DNA from: Streptomyces sp. SID14436
GTDB taxonomy: Bacteria > Actinomycetota > Actinomycetes > Streptomycetales > Streptomycetaceae
Assembly: GCF_010548465.1 (NCBI RefSeq)
Contig: NZ_JAAGMD010000367.1
Span: 1-39,890, forward strand
Length of the DNA stretch: 39,890 bases
Reading direction: 5' to 3'
The position numbers and the translations under genes were made by a program. This document shows, piece by piece, positions 1 to 8,279 of the stretch; position 1 is the stretch's first letter; every line of letters starts with the position of its first letter. Below the pieces are notes generated by a model that did not search any database, was not told the DNA's origin, and saw only the letters and a list, made by a program, of their open reading frames with translations.

Positions 1-2462
1 GCCGGGCCGGCGCCGCCGGGCCGGGCCGGGGCAGAGGGCGCGCGGCGCCGCCTGCCCGGAAGGGGATCATCGACTACCCGCGCCACGACAAGTACGGCTG
101 GCGCCGCTGGATGCCGTCCTGGAGGCTGGTGTCCGGTCTGTGCATCGCCTTCTTCGGTGGTCTGGTGGCCGTGGCGGGGATCGGGTACGCCATGGTGGAC
201 GTGCCGAACGTTGCCCTGACGGCCAAGGCCCAGAACAACGTCTACTACTGGGCCGACGGTTCGCAGATGGTCGCCACGGGTGGTGAACGGAACCGCCAGA
301 TCGTCAATCTCTCGCAGATCCCCAAGGCGATGCAGAACGCGGTCATCGCCCAGGAGAACAAGACGTTCCGCGACGACAGCGGCATCGACCCGAAGGGCAT
401 CGCCCGCGCAGTGTTCAACATGGCGCGCGGTGGCGAGACGCAGGGTGGTTCCACCATCACCCAGCAGTACGTGAAGAACGCGATGCTCGACGACCAGTCG
501 CAGACGATCTCCCGCAAGTTCAAGGAGATCTTCGTTTCGATCAAGGTGGGTGCCACCGAGGACAAGGACACGATCCTCGAGGGCTACCTGAACTCCGCCT
601 ACTACGGCCGGGGCGCGTACGGCATCCAGGCGGCCGCCCGGGCCTACTTCAACAAGGACGCCATCGAGATGAACGAGGGCGAGTGCGCCCTCCTCGCGGC
701 GGTGCTCAAGGGAGCCACCTACTACGACCCGAACGGTACGCCGTCCATCGACCCGGTCGGTGCCAGTCCCGCGGCGAACAAGAAGCGTGCCCTGGCCCAG
801 ATGCAGGACACGCTGGACAAGATGGTCGAGTACAACCTGCTGGACGCGGAGACCAGGGCCAAGTACCCCAAGCTGCCCAAGGTGCAGAACCCCCGGTCGA
901 ACACCGCGCTCAGCGGCCAGATCGGTTACCTGGTCGACCTCGCCAAGGCGTACATCGTCAACAACAGCGAGGAAACCGGGATCACCTCCAGCAAGCTGGA
1001 GCAGGGCGGTTACTCGATCTACACGACCTTCGACAAGAAGAAGGTGCAGGAGCTCGAGAAGTCGGTCCAGCGGGTCTACAAGGCGAAAATCAAGCCCGAG
1101 GAGCGCCCGGACACCGACACCCATGTCCAGTTCGGCGGTGCGTCGGTGGATCCCGCCACCGGAGCGATCAAGGCCATCTACGGCGGCGTGGACGCGACCA
1201 AGCATTTCACGAACAACGCCGACGCGACCGGTGCCCAGGTCGGTTCGACCTTCAAGCCCTATGTGCTCGCGGCGGCCATGAAGTGGGGCGTGCGTGACCC
1301 GGATCTGGACGAGGTCCAGGCCCAGGACGAGCGCACCATCGTCTCCCCGAAGAGCCTGTACAACGGCAAGAACAAGCTCAAGATCAAGAATTACGACGGG
1401 TCGATCTGGCGGAACGAGAAGGGCGAGGAGTGGCTGCAGGTCAATGACGGCGACGAGTCCTACGGTTCTCCGCCCGACTACAAGATCGACCTTCGCGAGG
1501 CCATGCGCGAGTCCGTGAACTCCTCCTTCGTCCAGCTCGGCATGGATGTCGGTCTGGACAAGGTCAAGGAGGCCGCGATCGATTCCGGCGTTCTGGAGTC
1601 GAGCCTCGCGGGCACGAACTACCCGTCGTTCTCGATCGGTACCTCCAACCCCAGTGCGATCCGCATGGCGGGCTCGTACGCCACCTTCGCGGCCAGCGGC
1701 AAGCAGCGCGACCCGTTCTCCGTCAAGAAGGTGACGAGCAAGGAAGGCACCGTCTTCACCCACAAGACCGAGACCAAGCAGGCCTTCACCGCTCAGGTCG
1801 CGGACAACGTCACGGACATCCTCAAGACCGTGGTGGAAGAGGGAACCGGTACCAACGCGCAGCTCCCGGGCCGCGAGGTCGCCGGAAAGACGGGTACCAC
1901 GGACGGCAACAAGTCGGCCTGGTTCGTCGGATACACCCCGCAGCTGTCGACCGCGATCAGCATGTTCCGGTACCCCGACGACGAGTCGATCAAGAACCGC
2001 CAGTTCCTGGAGATGTTCGGGACCGGTGGGGAGAAGAAGATCCACGGTGCGTCGTTCCCGTCCCAGATCTGGGCGGACTACATGCAGGACGCGCTCAAGG
2101 GCCAGGCCCCGAAGTCGTTCCCGACCCCCGAGCCGATCGGCGAGGTCGTGAACGACGAACCGACGCCGAGTCCGACTCCCACGCCCACCGAGACCGAGTC
2201 GGAGACGCCGTCCGCGCCTCCCAGCTCGACACCGCCCCCCACCATCCCGACGCCCACGCAGCCGACCAACACCTGCCGGCCGTTCGACTTCAACTGCGAC
2301 GACGATGACGACTCGGGCGGCAACGGCCCGGGCGGCGGGGACGACGGCGGCCAGGACGGCGGAGTGCCCACCTCACCGACACCGACACAAACCGATGGCG
2401 GTGGAAACAACAGAGGCCAAGGAAACAACAACGGTGGCCTCTTCGGAGGACCTGGCGGTTAG
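1..2462 (+). CDS. Class A penicillin-binding protein (transglycosylase/transpeptidase), 5' truncated by window edge
   Basis: Bifunctional peptidoglycan synthase: it polymerises lipid II and cross-links stem peptides outside the membrane. The reading frame is already open at base 3 and reads into the window as ...IIDYPRHDKYGWRRW before the first ATG at 111, so the true start lies upstream and 111 is not the N-terminus. Counting from that ATG, a membrane anchor lies at about residues 8-28. The GT51 domain follows, with motif 1 reading ENKTFRDDSG (catalytic Glu82; the family EDxxFxxHxG has Asp to Asn and His to Asp here) and then GGSTITQQY near 112-120. The transpeptidase domain shows SxxK as STFK, SxN as SVN and KTGT. 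The C-terminus is a Pro/Thr-rich then Asp/Gly-rich low-complexity tail with two Cys (CRPFDFNC), probably extracellular. A parS site lies 22 bp after the stop. Family confidence is very high; which paralogue it is cannot be told. Confidence 0.95.
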   Translation, partial: RAGAAGPGRGRGRAAPPARKGIIDYPRHDKYGWRRWMPSWRLVSGLCIAFFGGLVAVAGIGYAMVDVPNVALTAKAQNNVYYWADGSQMVATGGERNRQIVNLSQIPKAMQNAVIAQENKTFRDDSGIDPKGIARAVFNMARGGETQGGSTITQQYVKNAMLDDQSQTISRKFKEIFVSIKVGATEDKDTILEGYLNSAYYGRGAYGIQAAARAYFNKDAIEMNEGECALLAAVLKGATYYDPNGTPSIDPVGASPAANKKRALAQMQDTLDKMVEYNLLDAETRAKYPKLPKVQNPRSNTALSGQIGYLVDLAKAYIVNNSEETGITSSKLEQGGYSIYTTFDKKKVQELEKSVQRVYKAKIKPEERPDTDTHVQFGGASVDPATGAIKAIYGGVDATKHFTNNADATGAQVGSTFKPYVLAAAMKWGVRDPDLDEVQAQDERTIVSPKSLYNGKNKLKIKNYDGSIWRNEKGEEWLQVNDGDESYGSPPDYKIDLREAMRESVNSSFVQLGMDVGLDKVKEAAIDSGVLESSLAGTNYPSFSIGTSNPSAIRMAGSYATFAASGKQRDPFSVKKVTSKEGTVFTHKTETKQAFTAQVADNVTDILKTVVEEGTGTNAQLPGREVAGKTGTTDGNKSAWFVGYTPQLSTAISMFRYPDDESIKNRQFLEMFGTGGEKKIHGASFPSQIWADYMQDALKGQAPKSFPTPEPIGEVVNDEPTPSPTPTPTETESETPSAPPSSTPPPTIPTPTQPTNTCRPFDFNCDDDDDSGGNGPGGGDDGGQDGGVPTSPTPTQTDGGGNNRGQGNNNGGLFGGPGG

Positions 2463-2484
2463 TCCGACTGCGGACCGTTCTGGG

Positions 2485-2500
2485 TGTTTCACGTGAAACA
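2485..2500. other. parS: parS (ParB-binding) site, perfect 16-mer
   Basis: TGTTTCACGTGAAACA, an exact match to the Streptomyces parS consensus, lies in the gap between the PBP gene and the glycosyltransferase gene. ParB loads at such sites and organises the oriC region for segregation during sporulation. Confidence 0.93.
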
Positions 2501-2569
2501 TGGGCCGTCGTACCCCTCGGGTGCGGCGGCCCTCCGCCATTCACGGCCGGGTACGGCAGGATGTGCGCC

Positions 2570-4072
2570 ATGCCCAGTGGAGAATCGACGCGCGCGAGCG
2601 TTCACGAGCCGGACGCGGTGGGGCCGACCAGGGAGGACGAGGTGGCTGCCGCCGGCAGCGAGCTGATCGGCGGTCCGATCGGACGTCGTGTCCTGCGCGG
2701 CACGTCCTGGTGGACGCCGGTCCGGGTGATCGCGCTGGTGGCGATCGGTATGTTCGCCCTCGGCCTGGTCCAGAAGGCGCCCTGCTACAACGGCGCCTGG
2801 TTCTTCGGCGCCAGTGCCCAGTACACGCACGCGTGCTATTCCGACATCCCGCACCTCTTCCAGGGGCGGGGCTTCGCCGACGGGCTCCTGCCGTACTTCG
2901 ACCAGCTGCCCGGTGACATGCAGTACCTCGAGTACCCGGTGCTCACCGGTGTGTTCATGCAGGTCGCCGCCTGGCTGACGACCGGTGACGGCAGCATCCA
3001 GCACCAGGAACAGTGGTACTGGATGGTCAACGCCGGGATGCTCATGGTCTGCGCCGCGGTCATCGCCGTCTGCGTGACGCGCACCCACGCCCGCCGGCCC
3101 TGGGACGGCCTGCTGGTCGCGCTGGCGCCCGCTTTCGCCCTCACCGCGACCATCAACTGGGATCTCCTGGCCGTCGCCCTGACCGCTGCCGCGATGCTCA
3201 TGTGGTCGCGGGGCCGTGCCCTCGCCTTCGGAGTCCTGCTGGGCCTCGCCACGGCCGCCAAGCTGTATCCCTTCCTGCTCCTCGGGCCCCTGCTGGTGCT
3301 GTGCTGGCGCGCGGGCCGGTGGCGGGAGTTCGGAACCGCCCTGGGCGGTGCCGTCGTGGCCTGGGCGGTCGTGAACGGGCCCGTCATGCTGTTCGCCTTC
3401 GACGGCTGGTCGAAGTTCTACACGTTCAGCCAGGAGCGCGGGGTCGACTTCGGCTCCTTCTGGCTGATCATGGCGCAGAACTCGTCCGACCCGCTGAGCA
3501 CGGAGACCGTCAACACGCTCGCCACCCTGCTGATGCTGCTGTGCTGCGCCGGGGTGGCCGCGCTCGGACTCATGGCGCCCCGGCGACCGCGTTTCGCCCA
3601 GCTCGCCTTCCTGATCGTCGCGGCGTTCATCCTCACCAACAAGGTCTACTCGCCCCAGTACGTGCTGTGGCTGGTCCCGCTGGCCGCACTGGCCCGGCCG
3701 AAGTGGCGGGACTTCCTCATCTGGCAGGCGTGCGAGGTGGCGTACTTCCTCGGCATCTGGATGTACCTCGCGTACACGACCAGCGGCGACGCGCACAAGG
3801 GTCTGCCCGCCGACGGCTACCACTGGGCCATCGGTCTCCACCTGCTGGGGACCGTCTACCTGTGCGTCATGGTGGTGCGGGACATCCTCCTGCCGGAACG
3901 TGACCCGGTCCGCCGGTCCGGGGACGACGACCCTTCCGGAGGGGTGTTCGACGGGGCTGAGGACGCGGTGGTGTTCGGGCCCGCCGCACGTCCTGCGCAG
4001 CCCGTCGCGCACGCCGGGAGAACGATGGTGGAGTGGGGCAGGACGGCGGGAACCGTGGGGCGTTCTCTCTGA
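2570..4072 (+). CDS. Polytopic GT87/DUF2029-type glycosyltransferase
   Basis: An approximately 500-residue integral membrane protein of the family of polyprenyl-phosphate-sugar-dependent (GT-C fold) mannosyl/arabinosyl transferases, PF09594. About ten hydrophobic segments are visible, starting near residue 50 (VRVIALVAIGMFALGLV). Loop signatures typical of the family are YLEYPVLTGVF and the C-terminal NKVYSPQYVLWLVPL. The N-terminal 45 residues are hydrophilic and the C-terminal 60 are charged and probably cytoplasmic. ATG 2561 has the purine run touching it, whereas ATG 2570 has GGCAGGA at normal spacing, so 2570 is preferred. It follows a PBP gene and a parS site in the same direction. The sugar donor and acceptor are unknown; a role in envelope glycolipid or glycoprotein assembly is inferred only from family and neighbours. 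Confidence 0.85.
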   Translation: MPSGESTRASVHEPDAVGPTREDEVAAAGSELIGGPIGRRVLRGTSWWTPVRVIALVAIGMFALGLVQKAPCYNGAWFFGASAQYTHACYSDIPHLFQGRGFADGLLPYFDQLPGDMQYLEYPVLTGVFMQVAAWLTTGDGSIQHQEQWYWMVNAGMLMVCAAVIAVCVTRTHARRPWDGLLVALAPAFALTATINWDLLAVALTAAAMLMWSRGRALAFGVLLGLATAAKLYPFLLLGPLLVLCWRAGRWREFGTALGGAVVAWAVVNGPVMLFAFDGWSKFYTFSQERGVDFGSFWLIMAQNSSDPLSTETVNTLATLLMLLCCAGVAALGLMAPRRPRFAQLAFLIVAAFILTNKVYSPQYVLWLVPLAALARPKWRDFLIWQACEVAYFLGIWMYLAYTTSGDAHKGLPADGYHWAIGLHLLGTVYLCVMVVRDILLPERDPVRRSGDDDPSGGVFDGAEDAVVFGPAARPAQPVAHAGRTMVEWGRTAGTVGRSL

Positions 4073-4120
4073 GCGAACACCCGCCTCGGGCCGTCGGCAT
4101 CCCTGTCCGAGAGACAGGTG

Positions 4121-4156
4121 AAGGGCCGTACACGGTGCACTCCGTGTACGGCCCTT
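4121..4156. terminator. Bidirectional rho-independent-type hairpin
   Basis: A perfect 15-bp stem (AAGGGCCGTACACGG and its complement) with a 6-nt loop lies between the convergent glycosyltransferase and racemase-like genes. It lacks a long T tract, as is usual in Streptomyces. Confidence 0.85.
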
Positions 4157-4252
4157 CGTGTCCTGCGCGGCGCCGGGCAGTCCCGGGCCGCTACGCCGGC
4201 CGGACGGTGCCGTAGGGCACCTCAGCGGCTCTCAGCGCCGTCTCCGCGGCCC

Positions 4253-5284
4253 TCAGCGGTCGAGGAGACGGTCGAACTGTGTGGTGGTGTGCCGCAGATG
4301 GGCCACCAGTTCCTCGCCGACCTTCGGCTCCGGCGCGTCGGAGGGCACGAACAGGATCGACACCTGCATGTGCGGCGGCTCGGCGAACCAGCGCTGCTTG
4401 CCGCCCCAGACGAACGGGGAGAGGTTCCGGTTGACCGTGGCGAGACCCGCGCGCGCGACGCCCTTGGCCCGCGGCATGACGCCGTGCAGCGCCTTGGGAG
4501 CCTCCAGGCCCACCCCGTGCGACGTGCCGCCCGCCACGACCACCAGGAAGCCGTCGGAGGCGGCCTTCTGCTGCCGGTAGCCGAACCGCTCCCCCTTGGC
4601 CACGCGCGTGACGTCCAGGACCGCTCCGCGGTACTCGGTGGCCTCGTGGTCGCCGAGCCACAGCCGCGTGCCGATCCGGGCGCGGAACCGGGTCTGCGGG
4701 AACTGCTGCTGCAGCCGCACCAGTTCGTCGGCCTTGAGGTGGCTGACGAACATCGTGTGCAGCGGCAGGCGTGCCGCCCGCAGCCGGTCCATCCACCCGA
4801 TGACCTCCTCGACGGCGTCCGAGCCGTCGGTGCGGTCCAGCGGCAGGTGGATGGCGAAGCCCTCCAGGCGGACGTTCTCTATGGCGGAGTGCAGCTGGGG
4901 CAGGTCCTGCTCGCTGACGCCGTGGCGCTTCATCGACGACATCACCTCGATGACCACGCGGGCACCGACCAGGCCGTAGACGCCGTCCACCGACGACACC
5001 GAGCGGATGACCCGGTCGGGCAGCGGGACCGGCTCCTCCCCCCGCCGGTACGGGGTGAGCACCAGCAGGTCGCCGCCGAACCAGTCCTTGATCCGGGCGG
5101 CCTCGTACGTGGTGCCGACGGCGAGGATGTCGGAGCCCAGCCGTGTGGCCTCCTCCGCCAGCCGCTCGTGGCCGAAGCCGTAGCCGTTGCCCTTGCAGAC
5201 CGGGACGAGCCCGGGGAACTGCTCCTGCACGTGCTTGTGATGCGCCCGCCAGCGCGCGGTGTCGACGTAGAGCGTGAGCGCCAT
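4253..5284 (-). CDS. Alanine racemase-fold PLP enzyme
   Basis: A fold-type III PLP protein of the alanine racemase family. From the chosen start (MALTLYVDTARWRAH) the N-terminal barrel carries VCKGNGYGFGH near residues 28-38, where the Lys should bind PLP. The C-terminal domain has GERFGYRQQ, corresponding to the Alr region that supplies the catalytic Tyr. A longer frame to 5362 exists, but no ribosome site precedes it; GAGAAAGG precedes the ATG at 5284. The gene lies directly downstream of femX (about 80 bp from this start) on the same strand, suggesting a peptidoglycan-related job. At 343 residues it is somewhat shorter than true Alr (about 370-390). It may be a racemase for an unidentified amino acid or a divergent paralogue; activity on alanine is not demonstrated by the sequence. 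Confidence 0.8.
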   Translation of the reverse strand: MALTLYVDTARWRAHHKHVQEQFPGLVPVCKGNGYGFGHERLAEEATRLGSDILAVGTTYEAARIKDWFGGDLLVLTPYRRGEEPVPLPDRVIRSVSSVDGVYGLVGARVVIEVMSSMKRHGVSEQDLPQLHSAIENVRLEGFAIHLPLDRTDGSDAVEEVIGWMDRLRAARLPLHTMFVSHLKADELVRLQQQFPQTRFRARIGTRLWLGDHEATEYRGAVLDVTRVAKGERFGYRQQKAASDGFLVVVAGGTSHGVGLEAPKALHGVMPRAKGVARAGLATVNRNLSPFVWGGKQRWFAEPPHMQVSILFVPSDAPEPKVGEELVAHLRHTTTQFDRLLDR

Positions 5285-5366
5285 GGCCGGACCGGAACCT
5301 TTCTCGTGGCTGCGGTGTATCAGAGGTGTGGAAGGTGTCGATGCCGTCGGAGCGACGGCCATGGAA

Positions 5367-6488
5367 TCAGCGGCGCGACATGTAGATGTCGAGCGCCTTG
5401 TGGAGCAGCTTGTTCAGCGGGAAGTCCCATTCGCCGAGGTACTCGGCGGCCTGGCCGCCGGTGCCCACCTTGAACTGGATCAGCCCGAAAAGGTGGTCCG
5501 TCTCGTCCAGCGAGTCGGAGATCCCGCGCAGGTCGTAGACGGTCGCCCCGAGCGCGTAGGCATCGCGCAGCATCCGCCACTGCATCGCGTTCGAGGGCCG
5601 GACCTCGCGCCCGATGTTGTCGGAGGCGCCGTAGGAGTACCAGACGTGCCCGCCGACGATGAGCATCGTCGCCGCGGACAGGTTCACGCCGTTGTGGCGG
5701 GCGAAGTACAGCCGCATGCGGTTGGGGTCCTCGGAGTTGAGGGCCGTCCACATGCGCTGGAAGTACGACAGCGGGCGGGGCCGGAAGTGGTCGCGCACGG
5801 CCGTGATCTCGTACAGCCGCTGCCATTCCGCGAGGTCTTCGTAACCTCCCTGGACGACCTCGACGCCCGCCTTCTCCGCCTTCTTGATGTTGCGGCGCCA
5901 CAGCTGGTTGAAGTTCTTGTGGACCTCTTCCAGGGACCGGTTCGCCAGGGGCACCTGGTAGACGTAGCGCGGCTGGACGTCACCGAATCCGGCGCCGCCG
6001 TCCTCGCCCTGCTGCCAGCCCATGCGGCGCAGCTTGTCGGCGACCTCGAAGGCGCGCGGTTCGATGAAGTCGGCCTCCAGGTCGCGCAGACGCTTCACGT
6101 CCGGGTCCTGGATGCCCTTCTTGATCGTCGCCGCCTCCCAGCGGCGGATGACCACCGGGGGGCCCATCTTCACCGAGAAGGCGCCCTGCTGCTTCAGGTG
6201 AGCCAGCATTGGCTCGATCCATTCCTGCAGATTCGGCGAGAACCAGTTGATGACCGGGCCCTCGGGCAGGTAGGCGAGGTAGCGCTTGATCTTGGGGAGC
6301 TGCCGGTAGAGGACGAGGCCGGCCCCGACCATCTCGCCGGTCCGCTCGTCGAACCAGCCGAGGTTCTCCGAGCGCCATTCCGCCTTGACGTCCGCCCAGG
6401 CCGGGACCTGCATGTGACTCGCCGACGGCAGGCTCTGGATGTATGCCAGATGCTGCTCTCGACTGATGGTCCTCAGGGTCAGGCTCAT
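5367..6488 (-). CDS. femX: FemX-type peptidoglycan interpeptide-bridge aminoacyltransferase
   Basis: A FemABX-family protein of 373 residues that transfers an amino acid from aminoacyl-tRNA to the side-chain amine of the stem-peptide diamino acid; in Streptomyces this is the single glycine of the LL-DAP-Gly bridge. It shows the duplicated GNAT-like FemAB fold: MQVPAWADVKAEW near residue 26, PEGPVINW near 75, VYQVPLANRSLEEVHKNFNQLWRRNIKKAEKAGV in the middle, and YLGEWDFPLNKLLHKAL at the C-terminus. GAGGAG lies at good spacing before the ATG. FemX of S. coelicolor is known to be essential unless VanK replaces it; this gene is placed as that orthologue by sequence and by proximity to rpsF. It probably shares a transcript with the downstream racemase-like gene. 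Confidence 0.9.
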   Translation of the reverse strand: MSLTLRTISREQHLAYIQSLPSASHMQVPAWADVKAEWRSENLGWFDERTGEMVGAGLVLYRQLPKIKRYLAYLPEGPVINWFSPNLQEWIEPMLAHLKQQGAFSVKMGPPVVIRRWEAATIKKGIQDPDVKRLRDLEADFIEPRAFEVADKLRRMGWQQGEDGGAGFGDVQPRYVYQVPLANRSLEEVHKNFNQLWRRNIKKAEKAGVEVVQGGYEDLAEWQRLYEITAVRDHFRPRPLSYFQRMWTALNSEDPNRMRLYFARHNGVNLSAATMLIVGGHVWYSYGASDNIGREVRPSNAMQWRMLRDAYALGATVYDLRGISDSLDETDHLFGLIQFKVGTGGQAAEYLGEWDFPLNKLLHKALDIYMSRR

Positions 6489-6594
6489 TCGGGGCGCTCC
6501 TCGGGCTGGTGTGTCCCCATGGGTTCAGGGGCTCCGGCTCTCGCGCGAAGCCTACTGCGCCCGGGGAGCGGCCCGGTTGGGCGCACGGAACCTC

Positions 6595-6621
6595 CGCCCC
6601 GGCCTGTCAGCGGCCGGGGCG
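6595..6621 (-). terminator. Hairpin terminator
   Basis: A 10-bp perfect stem (CGCCCCGGCC / GGCCGGGGCG) with a 7-nt loop, about 30 bp beyond the stop of the small membrane gene on the minus strand. Confidence 0.7.
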
Positions 6622-6652
6622 GGACCCGGTATGGGGAAGGGGGTTCCGGGCG

Positions 6653-6967
6653 TCAGTCGAAGACGCCGCCGAACAGGCCGCCGTGCGCCATGCCGAGGAA
6701 GAAACCGACTGCCGAGGCGCCGAGCCCGAGGATGAGGCCGAAACGCTGCCGCGTCGTCTCGGAGATCCACTGGCCGTACGCGCCGGTGAGGATGCCCACC
6801 AGGCCGGTCCAGGACGTAAGCAGGTGCAGATGGTGGAACATCGCCGTGATGAAGGACGTGATTCCCAGTACCAGGGTCACCACGAGCAGGGTGTCCTGGA
6901 CTGGGTGGGGCTTTCCGTCCGTGGCGAAGAGCCCTCCGACGGTGTTGGGTCGCATTGCCTGTGCCAT
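6653..6967 (-). CDS. Small conserved membrane protein of unknown function
   Basis: 104 residues from the ATG at 6967, chosen because AGGAGGTG stands 6-7 nt before it; the frame is open 45 nt further but without a ribosome site. Three hydrophobic helices are visible at about residues 21-45 (TLLVVTLVLGITSFITAMFHHLH), 48-65 and 75-100 (FGLILGLGASAVGFFLGMAHGGLFGG). I do not recognise a characterised family; it resembles small integral proteins conserved in Streptomyces at this locus. It is transcribed divergently from rpsF. Confidence 0.75.
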   Translation of the reverse strand: MAQAMRPNTVGGLFATDGKPHPVQDTLLVVTLVLGITSFITAMFHHLHLLTSWTGLVGILTGAYGQWISETTRQRFGLILGLGASAVGFFLGMAHGGLFGGVFD

Positions 6968-7005
6968 GGGGCACCTCCTGCGAAAGGCGGCGCATCGTAG
7001 CGCCA

Positions 7006-7022
7006 TACACACCCGATGTGTA
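7006..7022. promoter_or_regulatory. Inverted repeat upstream of the small membrane gene
   Basis: TACAC-N7-GTGTA lies 39-55 bp before the 6967 start in the divergent intergenic region. It could be an operator; no regulator is assigned. Confidence 0.3.
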
Positions 7023-7096
7023 CAGACTGACCGGCTCCCCGGCCTGATTTCAACCGGAAGCCGCTGTCCGGGTACCCTGTAGCGTCTGCACCGGTG

Positions 7097-7110
7097 TCTG
7101 TCCGGACAGA
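7097..7110. promoter_or_regulatory. 14-bp perfect palindrome in the rpsF upstream region
   Basis: TCTGTCCGGACAGA is centred in the 316-bp gap shared by the small membrane gene and rpsF. Its length and symmetry suggest a binding site for a dimeric regulator, but none is identified. Confidence 0.35.
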
Positions 7111-7177
7111 AACGGGAAGGCGCGGGGCTCGGACCACGGTCCGCCGCCGCCGGCCCGGGGCCGCCGCCCGACCTCCA

Positions 7178-7200
7178 TTGTCAGTGGCGGCTGTTTTACT
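7178..7200 (+). promoter_or_regulatory. RecA-NDp/PafBC-like promoter motif upstream of rpsF-ssb
   Basis: TTGTCAGTG, then exactly 8 nt, then TTTACT. The actinobacterial RecA-independent damage promoter is TTGTC(A/G)GTG-N8-TAnnnT; here only the second base of the -10 differs. It lies about 84 bp before the rpsF start. Damage-inducible transcription of ssb would make biological sense. Confidence 0.55.
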
Positions 7201-7230
7201 GACAGGCATCGTTGCGCAACGCATCACGAC

Positions 7231-7273
7231 CCTCCTGCCACGGAACGACCGTGGCCGCTGAGTCCAAAGGAGG
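7231..7273 (+). promoter_or_regulatory. rpsF 5' leader structure able to mask the Shine-Dalgarno
   Basis: The leader contains a 7-bp stem (GCCACGG / CCGTGGC, 7237-7255) with a 5-nt loop. The flanking CCTCCT (7231-7236) can pair with AGGAGG of the rpsF ribosome site (7268-7273). The element sits where many bacteria carry the S6:S18 autoregulatory motif, and a CCG follows the stem as in that motif. The assignment is inferred. Confidence 0.4.
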
Positions 7274-7283
7274 TGGGTTCCAC

Positions 7284-7574
7284 ATGCGTCACTACGAGGT
7301 GATGGTCATCCTCGACCCCGATCTCGAGGAGCGCTCTGTCTCCCCGCTGATCGAGAACTTCCTTTCTGTCGTCCGTGACGGCGGCGGAAAGGTCGAGAAG
7401 GTCGACACCTGGGGCCGTCGTCGTCTCTCGTACGAGATCAAGAAGAAGCCCGAGGGCATCTACTCGGTCATCGACCTGCAGGCCGAGCCTGCGGTCGTCA
7501 AGGAGCTCGACCGCCAGATGAACCTGAACGAGTCGGTCCTCCGGACCAAGGTCCTCCGTCCCGAGAACCACTGA
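7284..7574 (+). CDS. rpsF: 30S ribosomal protein S6
   Basis: 96 residues beginning [19 protein letters not shown], the canonical bacterial S6 start, preceded by AAAGGAGGTG. It binds S18 on the platform of the small subunit. It contains the [15 protein letters not shown] segment characteristic of S6 and ends TKVLRPENH. First gene of the rpsF-ssb-rpsR-rplI operon (75 bp to ssb). An upstream in-frame extension to 7212 is out of line with the family and is not used. Confidence 0.98.
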   Translation: MRHYEVMVILDPDLEERSVSPLIENFLSVVRDGGGKVEKVDTWGRRRLSYEIKKKPEGIYSVIDLQAEPAVVKELDRQMNLNESVLRTKVLRPENH

Positions 7575-7648
7575 GCTCCCGCTCAGCTGTTCCGGGATTC
7601 GAGTAGCAGCACCAGCAGCCAGCAGCAAACCCGCCGAGAGGTTCCCCC

Positions 7649-8236
7649 ATGGCAGGCGAGACCGTCATCACGGTCGTCGGCAACCTTGTCGATGACCCCG
7701 AGCTGCGCTTCACCCCGTCCGGTGCGGCCGTCGCGAAGTTCCGTGTCGCGTCGACCCCCCGCACCTTCGACCGTCAGACCAATGAGTGGAAGGACGGCGA
7801 AAGCCTGTTCCTGACCTGCTCCGTCTGGCGTCAGGCGGCGGAGAACGTCGCCGAGTCGCTTCAGCGAGGCATGCGCGTGATCGTGCAGGGCCGACTGAAG
7901 CAGCGGTCCTACGAAGACCGTGAGGGCATCAAGCGCACGGTCTACGAGCTGGACGTCGACGAGGTCGGCGCCAGCCTGCGCAATGCCACGGCCAAGGTCA
8001 CCAAGACCACCGGCCGAGGTGGCCAGGGAGGCTACGGCGGCGGTGGCGGTGGCGGCCAGGGTGGCGGCGGCTGGGGCGGCGGCCCCGGTGGCGGCCAGCA
8101 GGGCGGCGGCGCTCCCGCCGACGACCCGTGGGCGACCGGTGCTCCCGCCGGCGGCCAGCAGGGCGGCGGTGGTGGCGGCGGCTGGGGCGGTGGCTCCGGC
8201 GGCGGTGGCGGCTACTCGGACGAGCCCCCCTTCTAG
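7649..8236 (+). CDS. ssb: Single-stranded DNA-binding protein
   Basis: 195 residues. An N-terminal OB fold (about 1-115; [59 protein letters not shown]) is followed by a Gly-rich linker of roughly 60 residues and the acidic tip DEPPF that docks replication and repair partners. Location between rpsF and rpsR marks it as the principal essential SSB. GAGAGG precedes the ATG at 7649. The linker coding DNA holds direct repeats (a 19-mer at 8091-8109 is repeated at 8151-8169), so linker length probably varies among strains by slippage. Confidence 0.98.
   Translation: MAGETVITVVGNLVDDPELRFTPSGAAVAKFRVASTPRTFDRQTNEWKDGESLFLTCSVWRQAAENVAESLQRGMRVIVQGRLKQRSYEDREGIKRTVYELDVDEVGASLRNATAKVTKTTGRGGQGGYGGGGGGGQGGGGWGGGPGGGQQGGGAPADDPWATGAPAGGQQGGGGGGGWGGGSGGGGGYSDEPPF
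8091..8169 (+). repeat. Direct repeats in the ssb linker
   Basis: GCGGCCAGCAGGGCGGCGG occurs at 8091-8109 and 8151-8169, and GCTCCCGCCG at 8111-8120 and 8141-8150. They encode duplicated GGQQGGG and GAPA segments of the intrinsically disordered linker. Confidence 0.8.
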
Positions 8237-8279
8237 GCGGGGCCGCACCCACACTTCTTGATCACACAGGAGAAACACC

